Assembly: GCA_013141415.1 (NCBI GenBank)
Contig: JABFQY010000002.1
Coordinates: 62,001-126,000, forward strand
DNA length: 64,000 nucleotides
Direction: 5' to 3'
Source: Kiritimatiellaceae bacterium
GTDB lineage: Bacteria > Verrucomicrobiota > Kiritimatiellia > Kiritimatiellales > Tichowtungiaceae
Positions 16,944-26,190 of this stretch are shown here, piece by piece. The stretch's first letter is position 1, and each line of letters begins with the position of its first letter. The position numbers and the translations under genes were made by a program. Under the pieces are notes generated by a model that had not been told where the DNA came from, did no database searches, and saw only the letters and a list, made by a program, of their open reading frames with translations.

Positions 16944-17088
16944 TAAACAACCGAAGCCGCGAATGTAGCCGGACGGGTTGTGCGTAGCAAACTGGAAATG
17001 GCTATGTCCGGGACAAGGCAGGCGGGACGCCTGCGGTACGTATCGTAACCGTCCGGTTCGACAGGCTCACCACAGGCCGGTTGCCTTG
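16944..17088. repeat. long direct repeat, copy 2, with internal hairpin
   Basis: Second copy of the 16543-16665 repeat, 401 bp downstream. The hairpin here is GCAGGCG-gga-CGCCTGC at 17018-17034. An extra segment of about 20 bp (GGTTCGACAGGCTCACCACA) lies between GTAACCGTCC and GGTTGCC. Confidence 0.9.
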
Positions 17089-17160
17089 ACTCGCCCGCTG
17101 AGGGCAGCGGGCCTACAAACCCAATGTAGGCCGGGTGCCCTCACCCGGCGAACGTTTCGG
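17089..17160. repeat. cluster of dispersed-type GC hairpins
   Basis: Two perfect inverted repeats follow each other: GCCCGCTG-aggg-CAGCGGGC at 17093-17112 and CCGGGTG-ccct-CACCCGG at 17131-17148. No coding signal is seen between 16951 and 17206. Confidence 0.8.
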
Positions 17161-17206
17161 GATTGCGAAACCGCGCTGAACCATGGACACTCCCGACGCT
17201 TAAACC

Positions 17207-18475
17207 ATGAATCCTCAATCGCAAATCATAAATCGAAAATCGGCAATCGAGCTAATGAGCCCTGCGGGCTCCGAGGCGGCACTGGCGGCGGCGATCCGCG
17301 CCGGCGCGGATTCCGTTTATTTCGGTGTCGGCAAACTCAATATGCGTGCCCGTTCCGCCGGTCTGGCGCCGGAAGACCTGCCGAAAATTGCACGTCTTTG
17401 CAGCACGGCGGGCGTGAAGAGTTACCTCGCGCTGAACACGATTGTTTACGACGGCGAGATGGAGGAGATGCATGCGCTGTGCGATGCCGCCAAAGCCGCC
17501 GGGGTTTCCGCCGTGATCGCCACCGACATCGCGACGATTGAATATGCCCGCGCCATCGGCCTGGAAGTTCATATTTCGGTGCAGGCGAACGTCACCAATT
17601 TTCAGGCGCTGGAATTTTATGCCCGCTACGCCGATACGGTGGTGCTGGCGCGCGAACTCTCACTCGAACAGATTTCCGCCATCGCGAAAAAGGTTCAGGA
17701 TAAAAACCTGCGCGGCCCGTCCGGCGAGCTGATCCGCCTCGAACTGTTCGCCCACGGCGCGCTGTGCGTCGCCGTCAGCGGCAAATGCTACATGAGCCTC
17801 GCGCAGTATGACCACTCCGCCAACCGCGGTGCCTGCTTCCAGCCGTGCCGCCGAAGTTACCGCGTCACCGACGAGGAAACCGGCGCGGAACTGGTGATCG
17901 ACAATAAATATGTCATGTCGCCGAAAGACATCTGCACGGTTCAATATCTGGACAAAATTACCGCCGCCGGAATTTCGGTGCTGAAAATTGAAGGACGCGG
18001 ACGTTCCGCCGATTACGTCGCGACGGTGACAAAGGTTTACCGCGAGGCGCTCGACGCGCTGGCCGCCGGAACCTATACGCCGGAAAAATTTGATCCTTGG
18101 ATTGCCGAGCTGAGCAAGGTGTTTAACCGCGGATTCTGGCACGGCGGCTATTATTGCGGTGAAAAGCTGGGCGAATGGGCGGGAGCCGCCGATTCGCAGG
18201 CGACCGAACAGCGCGACGAAGTCGGCGTGCTCAGTAATTTTTTTGCCAAGACCAATATCGCCGAATTCACCGTGCGGCGCCACGCGATTAAAAACGGCGA
18301 CTCGCTTCTGCTTGAAGGGCCGACGACCGGCGCGCTGCGGTTTACCGTCGAGAATCTACGCGTCGGCGGCGAACCGGCGGACGAAGCGCAGCCGAACGAT
18401 GTCGTTACGCTCGCCCTGCCCCGTAAAGCGCGGCGGCAGGATAAAGTTTTCCTACTGACGCCGCGCGGAAATTAA
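17207..18475 (+). CDS. trhP: peptidase U32-family tRNA hydroxylation protein (TrhP/YegQ-like)
   Basis: 422 residues. It opens with the typical IELMSPAGS and contains the U32 signature ELFAHGALCVAVSGKCYMS near 185-203, with further conserved cysteines in GACFQPCRRSY that together coordinate a cluster. Later segments YVMSPKDICT and LKIEGRGRSADY are diagnostic for the family. Known members (TrhP, RlhA, UbiU/V) are Fe-S proteins for oxygen-independent hydroxylation that use prephenate; TrhP hydroxylates tRNA U34. The assignment to TrhP rather than a sister family rests on length and overall look. The start at 17207 keeps the usual IEL before the SPAG motif. The gene overlaps the convergent GH116 stop by 4 bp. 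Confidence 0.8.
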   Translation: MNPQSQIINRKSAIELMSPAGSEAALAAAIRAGADSVYFGVGKLNMRARSAGLAPEDLPKIARLCSTAGVKSYLALNTIVYDGEMEEMHALCDAAKAAGVSAVIATDIATIEYARAIGLEVHISVQANVTNFQALEFYARYADTVVLARELSLEQISAIAKKVQDKNLRGPSGELIRLELFAHGALCVAVSGKCYMSLAQYDHSANRGACFQPCRRSYRVTDEETGAELVIDNKYVMSPKDICTVQYLDKITAAGISVLKIEGRGRSADYVATVTKVYREALDALAAGTYTPEKFDPWIAELSKVFNRGFWHGGYYCGEKLGEWAGAADSQATEQRDEVGVLSNFFAKTNIAEFTVRRHAIKNGDSLLLEGPTTGALRFTVENLRVGGEPADEAQPNDVVTLALPRKARRQDKVFLLTPRGN

Positions 18476-20970
18476 CCAAGCGTGATGATGATTTCCTGCG
18501 CGCTGATTTCTTTTCCGAAATCAACGGTTAAGATTTTGCCTTCGATCCGGACATCGCCGGGAACAGACACTTTGGCCGAGGCGGCCGGAGCGGCCAGCTC
18601 AACCGTGAGCTTTTTAATTTTCAGTTCGCCGCCGGCGGTTTTAATTTTCACGCTACCGGATGTGCGAATGAAATGTCCGTAGGTGTCGGGAGCGGCAAAG
18701 AACAGTTTGACGTCGGCCCGGTTCAGCTTCGGAGCAAAGGTGTATTCTCCGTGTTTGATCCCCAGCCCGGCCATGGCGTTAATGATCGACCAAGCCGACA
18801 TCGGACGGAAGTAGTGTCCACCGTATTCCTGATGGTCGAAGTACATTCCGTTTTTCCGGTAGCGGTCATCAACGTTTTTGATGAGCATCAGCCCTTCGTC
18901 GAGCATTCCTTCGTAAATCAGGAACGAAGCCATCTCCAGCTCCACGCCGGTCCAGCAGGTGTTGGCCTGATCGACCCAGATGTCTTTGTCGATCTGATGG
19001 AAAAATTTATCCTGCGGCCACTGACAGTTGCGCAGGCCCTGCCAGGAGCGATAGTTGTGCTTGAGTATATTTTTGAGCGCGGTTTTCACTTTGCACTCGT
19101 CGTACAGATGGCCGAAGCCAACCTGATGCGCCGCCCACTGACTGATGAGCTGGTCGCTCAGACAGCCTTCGTCGATCAGCGGCGGATTGCGGTTTTCGTC
19201 TTTGCATAGACGGAAATATTCGCCATTCCACAGCTGATCTTCAAACCGTTTCCGGCCCCGTTCATAGAGAGCGGAATATTTTGCGACATCCTCCTTTTCG
19301 TTCAGAAGTTCCGCGGCTTCCGCCAGCGCTTTGAGCGCCACAATAAACTGTCCGGCCACGAAGGAGGCGACACCGAACATGGGGAAGTTGTCGTAGCTGC
19401 ACATGATGCCTTCCATATCCGGCAGTCCGTCTTTGTTCATGTCGCGATGTGTGAGCACATACTCCACAGCGGCTTTGGCCGACGGATACATTTCCTTGAG
19501 ATAGTCGCGGTCATTACACCAGAACGCATCACGCAGCGTCATGAAGGCGTGCTGCGCCGGAAGATCGAGGCGGTTGGATGTGCCTTCGCTTTTATCCATC
19601 ACCGCGAAATTTTTCCGGATGGAATGCGCGACGGAACCGTTTGCATTCTGGAATCCGGCGTAGTCCCGGTTGACTTGTCGGGAAAGACCGGGGAAAAGCG
19701 CGGCGTACATCACGCCGCCGTACATAGCCACGTCGGTGGTGGAAAGTCCGGCAAAGGACGCCGCCGGAGCCATTCCTTCGACAATGCCGAAGTGCCCTTC
19801 GCGGGTGAACCAGCTTGAGGTCACCATGGTGTTCAGGTTCGAGGCCACCTGATCCAGCACATAGTCCGGCGCGTCGGAGTCGTAATAGGCATCCACAAAA
19901 GCCTGCGAGCGCGATTTCAAATCCGCGTGATGAGCCGCGATGTATTCACCCGCTTCGGCGCTGCTGCTGAAGAAGTTGTTGTAGTAGTGGCCTTCGTTCC
20001 GCGACGGATCAAATGTTGCATTGTCTCTGCCGGTAAACTTCGTCGTATCTCTGGCGTAATTGTTCGGAAAATTCCAGGAGGCAATGAAGGTGTGCTCAAA
20101 TCCGGCGCCGGAATTCAGTTCGCGCTGTACCGCGATGGTGCTCCAGCAGCGGTTGTTGTTGATGCGCATTTTGCCAGTTTCCTTATCAACCTTGTTGCGG
20201 CCATCGACGTCGCTGACTTCCGGAAAAAGGTCTTCGCCCAGAAAGCGTTCGTAGTACGGATGCGGATGCTCCCAGCCGAGATAGCACCTGGAGTCCGCCG
20301 ACAGGCTGGTGATTCCCATGGTGCCGAAGGAAACGTGATTCGCTTCCACATGGCCGACGGAATGCATGAATGAACGGCAATTTTCCCCGTCAACGGCTTC
20401 GGCGGTGTAGTAGCGATCCGGACGATCATACGCCACCATGTTGCGCTGACAGGCCGCCAGTGTGATTTTCAGTTTTTTGTCGGCTTTCGAGGTGATCTTG
20501 AAATCAAACACCGCTCCCGGAAGCGCCGAATTTTTTTCGTCGAACGGAATGAACGGACTCCACGCGTTCAGCTCCGCTTCAAACGGCATATCGTCCGCGC
20601 TGAATTTAAGTGTGGCGAACGGAAAGGTGGCTTCAAACTCGATTGTGTCCACGCCGGTCAGCCAGGGGAAGATGTACTGGATTTCATGGCTGACCAGAGA
20701 TGCCGCGCCGTGGCTTTCCTCGATTTGGAACAGCTTCATGCGCGGCTCTTCGCCTTCGTACTGCCACTTCGCCACGAAGAAAAGATAGGAGTGCGGCACG
20801 AACTCCAGAATCGGCAACAGCGGGCCGTGTCCCAGCGGAGCGTTGTTGAAAATATTCCAGTTGGCGGTGGTTCCGTCCTGACGGATTTCAAACCATCCGG
20901 CGCCGATGCCGCCCAAAGCCATCCCGCTGCGCGGCTTTTGTGTTCGTTCGGTTCTGATTTTGTAGGACAT
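18472..20970 (-). CDS. GH116-family glycoside hydrolase (GBA2-type, DUF608)
   Basis: 832 residues without signal peptide. The N-terminal domain begins with GMALGGIGAGWFEI, the conserved opening of GH116/DUF608 proteins, and is a beta-sandwich. The (alpha/alpha)6 catalytic domain begins around 390 and contains HAFMTLRDAFWCNDRDYLKEMYP, KDGLPDMEGI and SYDNFPMFG, equivalent to the TYDxWxxxG segment that carries the acid/base in the family. Family members hydrolyse beta-glucosides, beta-xylosides or glucosylceramide. Substrate is not predictable here. It neighbours no transporter, but the window has many other carbohydrate enzymes. Confidence 0.85.
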   Translation of the reverse strand: MSYKIRTERTQKPRSGMALGGIGAGWFEIRQDGTTANWNIFNNAPLGHGPLLPILEFVPHSYLFFVAKWQYEGEEPRMKLFQIEESHGAASLVSHEIQYIFPWLTGVDTIEFEATFPFATLKFSADDMPFEAELNAWSPFIPFDEKNSALPGAVFDFKITSKADKKLKITLAACQRNMVAYDRPDRYYTAEAVDGENCRSFMHSVGHVEANHVSFGTMGITSLSADSRCYLGWEHPHPYYERFLGEDLFPEVSDVDGRNKVDKETGKMRINNNRCWSTIAVQRELNSGAGFEHTFIASWNFPNNYARDTTKFTGRDNATFDPSRNEGHYYNNFFSSSAEAGEYIAAHHADLKSRSQAFVDAYYDSDAPDYVLDQVASNLNTMVTSSWFTREGHFGIVEGMAPAASFAGLSTTDVAMYGGVMYAALFPGLSRQVNRDYAGFQNANGSVAHSIRKNFAVMDKSEGTSNRLDLPAQHAFMTLRDAFWCNDRDYLKEMYPSAKAAVEYVLTHRDMNKDGLPDMEGIMCSYDNFPMFGVASFVAGQFIVALKALAEAAELLNEKEDVAKYSALYERGRKRFEDQLWNGEYFRLCKDENRNPPLIDEGCLSDQLISQWAAHQVGFGHLYDECKVKTALKNILKHNYRSWQGLRNCQWPQDKFFHQIDKDIWVDQANTCWTGVELEMASFLIYEGMLDEGLMLIKNVDDRYRKNGMYFDHQEYGGHYFRPMSAWSIINAMAGLGIKHGEYTFAPKLNRADVKLFFAAPDTYGHFIRTSGSVKIKTAGGELKIKKLTVELAAPAASAKVSVPGDVRIEGKILTVDFGKEISAQEIIITLG

Positions 20971-21136
20971 ATGAATACTTCCGGGTTGTGGAAAAACAGG
21001 GGTTCATTTTGTAGTCCTTCGTCCGGCGGCCCGCAACACAAACTTAAATCAAAAACGGAATGCCGCGCTGTTTGATAAATTGCTGGCAATCGAATGAGGG
21101 TGACCTTATGGTTTGTCCCCTAACAAAAGGGTTTCT

Positions 21137-21724
21137 ATGCGCATACGATCGGCTTCGGTTCTAACACTTCTCGCTCTTTCGGTTGCACTCTCCGGCTGCA
21201 AAAAAAAGCCGGAGCCTGTTTTGCCTCCGCCGACAGCTGAAGCTATCGCCGCGTTTGCGGAAGCCGCCTTCAACGGAAACACTGCGCAGGTCTCCGCCGC
21301 ACTGAAAACCGGAATGCCGGTTGATCAGGTGGAAACCAACGGCAACAGCGCACTCATGCTGGCCTCCTTCAACGGACATGTCGAAACCATACAGGTTCTT
21401 CTCGATGCCGGCGCAAAGATCAACCTTCACGACGGCAACGGGCGTACGCCCCTGATGTTTGCCGCCTCCGGCCCTTTCCCGGCGGCGGTAAAACTGCTCC
21501 TCGAAAAAGGCGCCGATATTAACGCAACGGATAAGGTGGATCATTTCAGCGCGCTGATGTTCGCCGCCGCCGAAGGGCTTTCGCCGATTGTCGATATCCT
21601 CCTTGAAAAAGGCGCTGACCCGAAACTGAAAGACAAGGATAACGACACGGCTGCCAGTTTTGCCCGCAAACGCGGATTCACCGCACTGGCCGATAAACTT
21701 CAAGCCCTGATCGACGCGCCATAA
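21137..21724 (+). CDS. ankyrin-repeat lipoprotein
   Basis: 195 residues. A lipoprotein signal with lipobox LSGC (Cys near residue 20) precedes a Pro-rich spacer and four ankyrin repeats, for example GNSALMLASFNGHVETIQVLLDAG and RTPLMFAAS with GADINATD. It should be anchored in a membrane facing the periplasm and mediate protein-protein contacts. The ATG at 21137 has AAAAGGG upstream. The following methyltransferase starts 11 bp after its stop, so the two probably share an mRNA, although no functional link is known. Confidence 0.88.
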   Translation: MRIRSASVLTLLALSVALSGCKKKPEPVLPPPTAEAIAAFAEAAFNGNTAQVSAALKTGMPVDQVETNGNSALMLASFNGHVETIQVLLDAGAKINLHDGNGRTPLMFAASGPFPAAVKLLLEKGADINATDKVDHFSALMFAAAEGLSPIVDILLEKGADPKLKDKDNDTAASFARKRGFTALADKLQALIDAP

Positions 21725-21735
21725 CGGAGAATTTC

Positions 21736-22554
21736 ATGACCGACGATACATTGTCCGATGCCGGTTCCTATAAATTTGGCAAGTTCGAGAAGAACGCCGA
21801 GGAACTCGCGCGCCTTAAATTGCAGGCAACCATTGCGATTGAAGTGGAGCGCGACGTCTGGAAAAATGCCGGACTGAAACCCGGCATGAACGTACTCGAC
21901 GTCGCCTGCGGCCCCGGCTTCACCGCTTGTGAATTGGCGAAAGCTGTAGGAAACGGCGCCGTGACCGGCGTGGATATTAATGAGGAGCTGATTTTTACCG
22001 CTCAGCAGGCCAAGGCTTCGGAAAAAGTCGCCAACGTCTCGTTCCGCACCGGTAATCTCTACGAACTCGATCTGCCGGAAAACGCCTTCGACTTCGTCTA
22101 TGCCCGCTTCGTCTTTCAGCATTTGGAAAAACCGCAGCTCGCACTGAAAAATATTCTGCGCGTCCTCAAGCCCGGCGGCATTCTCTGCATTCTGGATATC
22201 GACGACAACTGGACCAGCTTCTCGCCGGAAAGCGCCGCGTTCGTCAAATTCATCCGCAAAGCGGGCGCCGGACAAAAACGTAAAGGCGGCAACCGGCTGA
22301 TCGGCTCACAGCTTTTCGGCATACTAAGCGAAGCGGGATTTAAAAACGTCTCCACCAAAATCCGGCCAATCACCACCGAAGACCTTGGCGTGCGCTACTT
22401 CCTCGGCGTGGCGGTTCTCTTCCGCGTAGAAATGCTGAACAAATTCCAGAAGCTGCTGGCGCTTCCGCAACTCCGGAAAATCAAAAAAGCCGCACAGGCT
22501 CCAAATGCATGGGGATCAGTCGGCGTCTTCGTCTCCACCGGCACGAAAGCTTAA
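21736..22554 (+). CDS. class I SAM-dependent methyltransferase
   Basis: 272 residues. Motif I is VLDVACGPGF (about 53-62), then TGVDINEEL and the acidic GNLYELDLPENAFDFVYARFVFQHL, the usual post-motifs of UbiE/type-11 methyltransferases. The C-terminal 80 residues carry no recognised substrate motif. It probably methylates a small molecule or lipid; the target is unknown. It follows the ankyrin lipoprotein gene closely and ends one base before the convergent hisD stop. Confidence 0.85.
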   Translation: MTDDTLSDAGSYKFGKFEKNAEELARLKLQATIAIEVERDVWKNAGLKPGMNVLDVACGPGFTACELAKAVGNGAVTGVDINEELIFTAQQAKASEKVANVSFRTGNLYELDLPENAFDFVYARFVFQHLEKPQLALKNILRVLKPGGILCILDIDDNWTSFSPESAAFVKFIRKAGAGQKRKGGNRLIGSQLFGILSEAGFKNVSTKIRPITTEDLGVRYFLGVAVLFRVEMLNKFQKLLALPQLRKIKKAAQAPNAWGSVGVFVSTGTKA

Positions 22555-23862
22555 TTATTTCTTAAGCCGAATCGTGGCGGAGCGGGCATGGGCGTCGAGG
22601 GTTTCGACACGGCCGAAGGCTTCGACGACAGAGACCGTTTCTTTCAGGTCTTCTTTGGTGAAGTGGATCAAACTGACGCGGCGACGGAAGTCTTCGACCG
22701 TCAGGCCGGAGAAAAAGGCCGCCGTGCCGCCGGTCGGCAGAACGTGACTGGGGCCAGCCGCAAAATCGCCAACCGCTTCCGGTGTCCACGGACCGATGAA
22801 AATAGCTCCGGCCCGGTAAATTTTTTCTGCAACCCGTTCAGCGTTTTTAACAATCACTTCCATGTGTTCCGGCGCAAAGCGGTTGCAAAGTTCGATCCCT
22901 TTTCCAATGTTTGGAACCACAACCAGAATACAGCCGTGAGCCAGTACTTCGGCCACCGGTTTCTGGCGAATCAACTGCGCGGACTGCGCTTCGAGTTCGG
23001 CGCGAACAGCTTTCGCCAGCTTTTCAGAAGTTGTGATCAGTAGAGCTTTTTCGGAGCCGGTGCCGTGTTCGGCCTGCGAAAGCAGGTCGGCGGCGACGTG
23101 CGCCGGATTGGCGGTTTCGTCGGCCAGTACGGCGATTTCGCTCGGACCGGCAACCATGTCGAGCGCGACTTCGCCGTACACCAGCCGCTTGGCGGCAGTA
23201 ACGTACGGCCCGCCGGGGCCGACGATTTTCTGAACTTTCTTGATCGTCTTGGTACCGTAGGCCATCGCGCCGATGGCCTGAATGCCGCCGACTTTGTAAA
23301 TTTCGGTCGCGCCGGCAAGGTCGAGCGCAAAAAGAATATACGGATTGACTGAGCCGTCCGCCGTGGCCGGTGTGCAGGCAACCCGCTCCGGAACACCGGC
23401 AACTTCGGCCAGCGTCAGCGTCATCAACGCGGTCGAGGCCAGCGGCGCGGCGCCGCCGGGAATATAAGCACCGACACGGTCGAGCGCGACAAATTTTTCG
23501 CCGAGCCAGCCGCCCTGCGGCGCAGGCATCCGCCAGTCCTCGCGCAGTCCGGCAATGGCAAATTCCGTGATCCGTTTATGCGCTTCTTTGGCCGCTTTCT
23601 TGAAATCGGCATCCACCGTTTTTTTGGCGGCGGTGATTTCGGCCTTTGTGACACGCATCGTGGCCAGCGTGACCGGCGACCGGTCAAACTGCTGAGCATA
23701 TTTCACGACGGCGCTGTCGCCGTGCGCTTTGATATCGGCCAGCACACCGGCAGCGATTTTGTCCGCGCCTTTTTCGACCGGCGGGCGGAGCATAAAATCG
23801 TCAATTTTGGCCGAGCGCCCCTTGGCGCTGTATTTCAAAATGGGTGCGTCGGTCTTTTTCAT
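22555..23862 (-). CDS. hisD: histidinol dehydrogenase
   Basis: 435 residues, the normal length. Conserved blocks are present: RVGAYIPGG, NPYILFALDLAG, LDMVAGPSEIAVLADETANP (about 235-254), DLLSQAEHG, and NRFAPEHMEV followed by GPSHVLPTGG. The enzyme performs the last two steps of histidine synthesis, oxidising L-histidinol to histidine with NAD+ and Zn2+. No other his gene is in the window, so histidine genes are scattered or lie elsewhere. The UXS gene ends 7 bp upstream in the same direction. A perfect TTCCAA-N3-TTGGAA palindrome lies inside the gene at 22902. Confidence 0.95.
   Translation of the reverse strand: MKKTDAPILKYSAKGRSAKIDDFMLRPPVEKGADKIAAGVLADIKAHGDSAVVKYAQQFDRSPVTLATMRVTKAEITAAKKTVDADFKKAAKEAHKRITEFAIAGLREDWRMPAPQGGWLGEKFVALDRVGAYIPGGAAPLASTALMTLTLAEVAGVPERVACTPATADGSVNPYILFALDLAGATEIYKVGGIQAIGAMAYGTKTIKKVQKIVGPGGPYVTAAKRLVYGEVALDMVAGPSEIAVLADETANPAHVAADLLSQAEHGTGSEKALLITTSEKLAKAVRAELEAQSAQLIRQKPVAEVLAHGCILVVVPNIGKGIELCNRFAPEHMEVIVKNAERVAEKIYRAGAIFIGPWTPEAVGDFAAGPSHVLPTGGTAAFFSGLTVEDFRRRVSLIHFTKEDLKETVSVVEAFGRVETLDAHARSATIRLKK
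22902..22916. repeat. TTCCAA-tgt-TTGGAA palindrome in hisD
   Basis: Perfect 6-3-6 inverted repeat. One of six perfect copies in the window. Confidence 0.9.
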
Positions 23863-23868
23863 GTGCGG

Positions 23869-24819
23869 TCAGGCGTACTGTTTGAAGTATTGGATCGTGT
23901 GCTTGAGCCCTTCCTGCAACGGCACTTTCGGCTCCCAGCCCAGCTTTTCTTTGGCGACGGTGATGTTCGGCTGGCGCTGTTTCGGGTCGTCGGACGGAAG
24001 CGGTTTGAAAATCAGTTCGGATTTGGAGTCGGTCAGCTTGATGACCGTTTCAGCCAGCTCCAGCATGGTGAACTCGCCGGGGTTTCCGAGATTGACCGGG
24101 CCGGTGACGTCGTCCGGCGAATCCATCAGTTTCAGAAAACCGGCAATCAGGTCGCTGACGTAGCAGAATGAGCGGGTCTGCTGTCCGCTGCCGTAAATGG
24201 TGATCGGCTCGCCGCGCAAAGCCTGCATGATGAAGTTACTGACGACGCGTCCGTCGTTGGGATGCATGTTCGGGCCGTAGGTGTTGAAAATTCGTGCGAC
24301 TTTGATTTTGACGCGGTTCTGGCGGTGATAATCAAAGAAGAGGGTTTCCGCACAGCGCTTGCCTTCGTCGTAGCAGGAGCGCGTTCCGATCGGATTGACG
24401 CGGCCCCAATAGCTTTCCGGCTGCGGATGAATTTCCGGGTCGCCGTACACTTCGCTGGTCGAAGCCTGAAAAATCTTCGCGCCGACGCGTTTGGCGAGGC
24501 CGAGCATGTTGATGGCGCCGATCACGCTGGTCTTGGTGGTCTGTACCGGATCGTGCTGGTAGTGCGGCGGCGAGGCCGGACAGGCCAGATTGAAAATTTC
24601 ATCCACTTCGACAAACAGCGGAAACGTTATGTCGTGCCGCAGGATTTCGAAGCGGGGATTGTCCAGCAGATGCGCCACGTTGCCGCGCCGTCCGGTGAAA
24701 AAGTTGTCCGCGCAAACGACATCGCAGTTGCGTTGGAGCAGTGCTTCGCACAGGTGGGAGCCGAGAAATCCCGCGCCGCCCGTGACTAGAACCCGTTTAT
24801 TGGAGTGGTAATTCTTCAT
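23869..24819 (-). CDS. uxs: UDP-glucuronate decarboxylase (UDP-xylose synthase), extended SDR
   Basis: 316 residues. The NAD-binding [10 protein letters not shown] lies at 14-23, the catalytic triad includes STSEVYG and Y-DEG-K ([11 protein letters not shown]), and the sequence [17 protein letters not shown] is diagnostic for UDP-glucuronate decarboxylases. Reaction: UDP-glucuronate to UDP-xylose and CO2 with internal NAD+ recycling. UDP-xylose would feed glycan synthesis. It is immediately upstream of hisD (7-bp gap), an unusual pairing. Cytosolic. Confidence 0.93.
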   Translation of the reverse strand: MKNYHSNKRVLVTGGAGFLGSHLCEALLQRNCDVVCADNFFTGRRGNVAHLLDNPRFEILRHDITFPLFVEVDEIFNLACPASPPHYQHDPVQTTKTSVIGAINMLGLAKRVGAKIFQASTSEVYGDPEIHPQPESYWGRVNPIGTRSCYDEGKRCAETLFFDYHRQNRVKIKVARIFNTYGPNMHPNDGRVVSNFIMQALRGEPITIYGSGQQTRSFCYVSDLIAGFLKLMDSPDDVTGPVNLGNPGEFTMLELAETVIKLTDSKSELIFKPLPSDDPKQRQPNITVAKEKLGWEPKVPLQEGLKHTIQYFKQYA

Positions 24820-24872
24820 GCGTTGTTTATCCTCTGCTTTTCAAAAACAGGGCGATGCTATCTTTCCAACCT

Positions 24873-25433
24873 ATGGAAACCAAACAAAAACTGATTCTGG
24901 CCAGCACATCGCCGCGGCGGATCGAACTGCTGCAAAGCGCGGGGATCGCTTTCACGGTCGTCCGCCCGGATGCCGACGAAAAACTGCACGCCGGAGAAAC
25001 GCCGGTGGAGTACGCCGTCCGTACCGCACGGGAAAAAGCGGAAAGCATAAAGCCTCCGTTCGACTCAATTGTGCTCGGCGCGGACACCGTGGTGGCCGCC
25101 GAGGGTCGTATTCTCGGTAAACCGGCTGACTCCGCCGATGCCAAAGCGATGCTGCATCTGCTGTCAGGAAAAATGCATGAGGTGATCACCGGCGTCTGCC
25201 TGCGCTCAGCGGAAAAAACCGTCTGCTTTCATGTCGCTACGGCGGTTCTTTTCCGCGACCTTTCCGAAGAAGAAATTGTCGCCTACGTCGAAACCGGCGA
25301 CCCGCTCGATAAGGCGGGCGCTTATGCGATTCAAAACGGCGCGGCAGGCATGGTGCGGCGCATCGACGGCTCCTACTCGAATGTGGTCGGTCTGCCGCTT
25401 TGCGAAGTCATTGAAGCGTTGGAGAAATTCTAA
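24873..25433 (+). CDS. maf: Maf-family nucleoside triphosphate pyrophosphatase
   Basis: 186 residues from ATG 24873, placing the typical ILASTSPRRIELL near the N-terminus; an in-frame ATG at 24855 is also possible and neither has a good ribosome binding site. Conserved motifs include VRPDADE, VLGADTVVAAEG with the catalytic Asp, GKPADSADA and GDPLDKAGAYAIQ. Maf proteins hydrolyse non-canonical or modified nucleotides (dTTP/UTP/CTP or m7GTP types). The start codon lies inside an imperfect copy of the TTCCAA-N3-TTGGAA palindrome (24864-24878). Its stop overlaps the rsmI start as TAATG. Confidence 0.9.
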   Translation: METKQKLILASTSPRRIELLQSAGIAFTVVRPDADEKLHAGETPVEYAVRTAREKAESIKPPFDSIVLGADTVVAAEGRILGKPADSADAKAMLHLLSGKMHEVITGVCLRSAEKTVCFHVATAVLFRDLSEEEIVAYVETGDPLDKAGAYAIQNGAAGMVRRIDGSYSNVVGLPLCEVIEALEKF

Positions 25434-26110
25434 TGGACGCAGGTCTTTATATTGTGGGAACCCCGATCGGCCATCTCGGCGACATGACCGCGCGCGGCAT
25501 TGCCACGCTCAAAGAGGCGTCGCTGGTCATTGCCGAAGACACGCGGACAACGCGTAACCTGTTGAACCACTTTGAGATAAAAACCCACTGCATCAGCTGC
25601 CACAAATTCAACGAAGTGCAGCGGTGCGACGAAATTATCGAGCGCATCCGGCGCGGCGAAGCCGTGGCGATGGTAACCGACTCCGGCATGCCCTGCATTT
25701 CCGATCCCGGAGCCCGCGTCGTGGAAGCCTGCCGCGCGGCAGGCGTTCTAATTACGTCCGCGCCGGGCCCGACGGCCGTGACGACCGCGCTGGCCCTGAG
25801 CGGATTCGGCGGACACGGGTTTCTGTTTGCCGGGTTTCTGCCGCGCAAACCCGGAGCCCGCCGTAAAACTCTGGAACAGTGCGCCGCTCTACCGGTTCCA
25901 GCCATCTTTTATGAATCGCCCTATCGCCTGCTGAAACTGCTTGAAGAAATCGAAGCGGTCATGGGCGCAGAACGGCGGGTTTTTGTAGCGCGCGAACTGA
26001 CCAAAAAGTTTGAGGAGCTGCTCAGCGGTACTCCGGCGGAAATCCGGCAGCGGTTCGGCGAGCGCACCGTCAAGGGCGAATGCGTGGTCATCATTGATTC
26101 GGCGGAATAA
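25433..26110 (+). CDS. rsmI: 16S rRNA (cytidine-1402-2'-O)-methyltransferase
   Basis: 225 residues. Family motifs are clear: LYIVGTPIGHLGDMT at the N-terminus, IAEDTRTTRNLLNHF, MVTDSGMPCISDPG and GPTAVTTALALSG, then FYESPYRL and RELTKKFEE. The enzyme is a tetrapyrrole-methylase-fold protein that methylates the 2'-OH of C1402 in 16S rRNA. At 225 residues it lacks the short C-terminal helical extension of E. coli RsmI (about 286 residues). It overlaps the maf stop codon by one base. Confidence 0.93.
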   Translation: MDAGLYIVGTPIGHLGDMTARGIATLKEASLVIAEDTRTTRNLLNHFEIKTHCISCHKFNEVQRCDEIIERIRRGEAVAMVTDSGMPCISDPGARVVEACRAAGVLITSAPGPTAVTTALALSGFGGHGFLFAGFLPRKPGARRKTLEQCAALPVPAIFYESPYRLLKLLEEIEAVMGAERRVFVARELTKKFEELLSGTPAEIRQRFGERTVKGECVVIIDSAE

Positions 26111-26190
26111 GGTTTTGCATCTTATCATTTGCACTGCCTTATGGTGCCGACTAGACTTTGGCCGTCCTGAAATTGAGGAATTTTTGACTT

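Noticed and set aside
21113-21136. TTG start extending the ankyrin lipoprotein by eight codons
   Set aside because: The ATG at 21137 has a good AAAAGGG site at the correct distance and gives a normal lipoprotein signal peptide.
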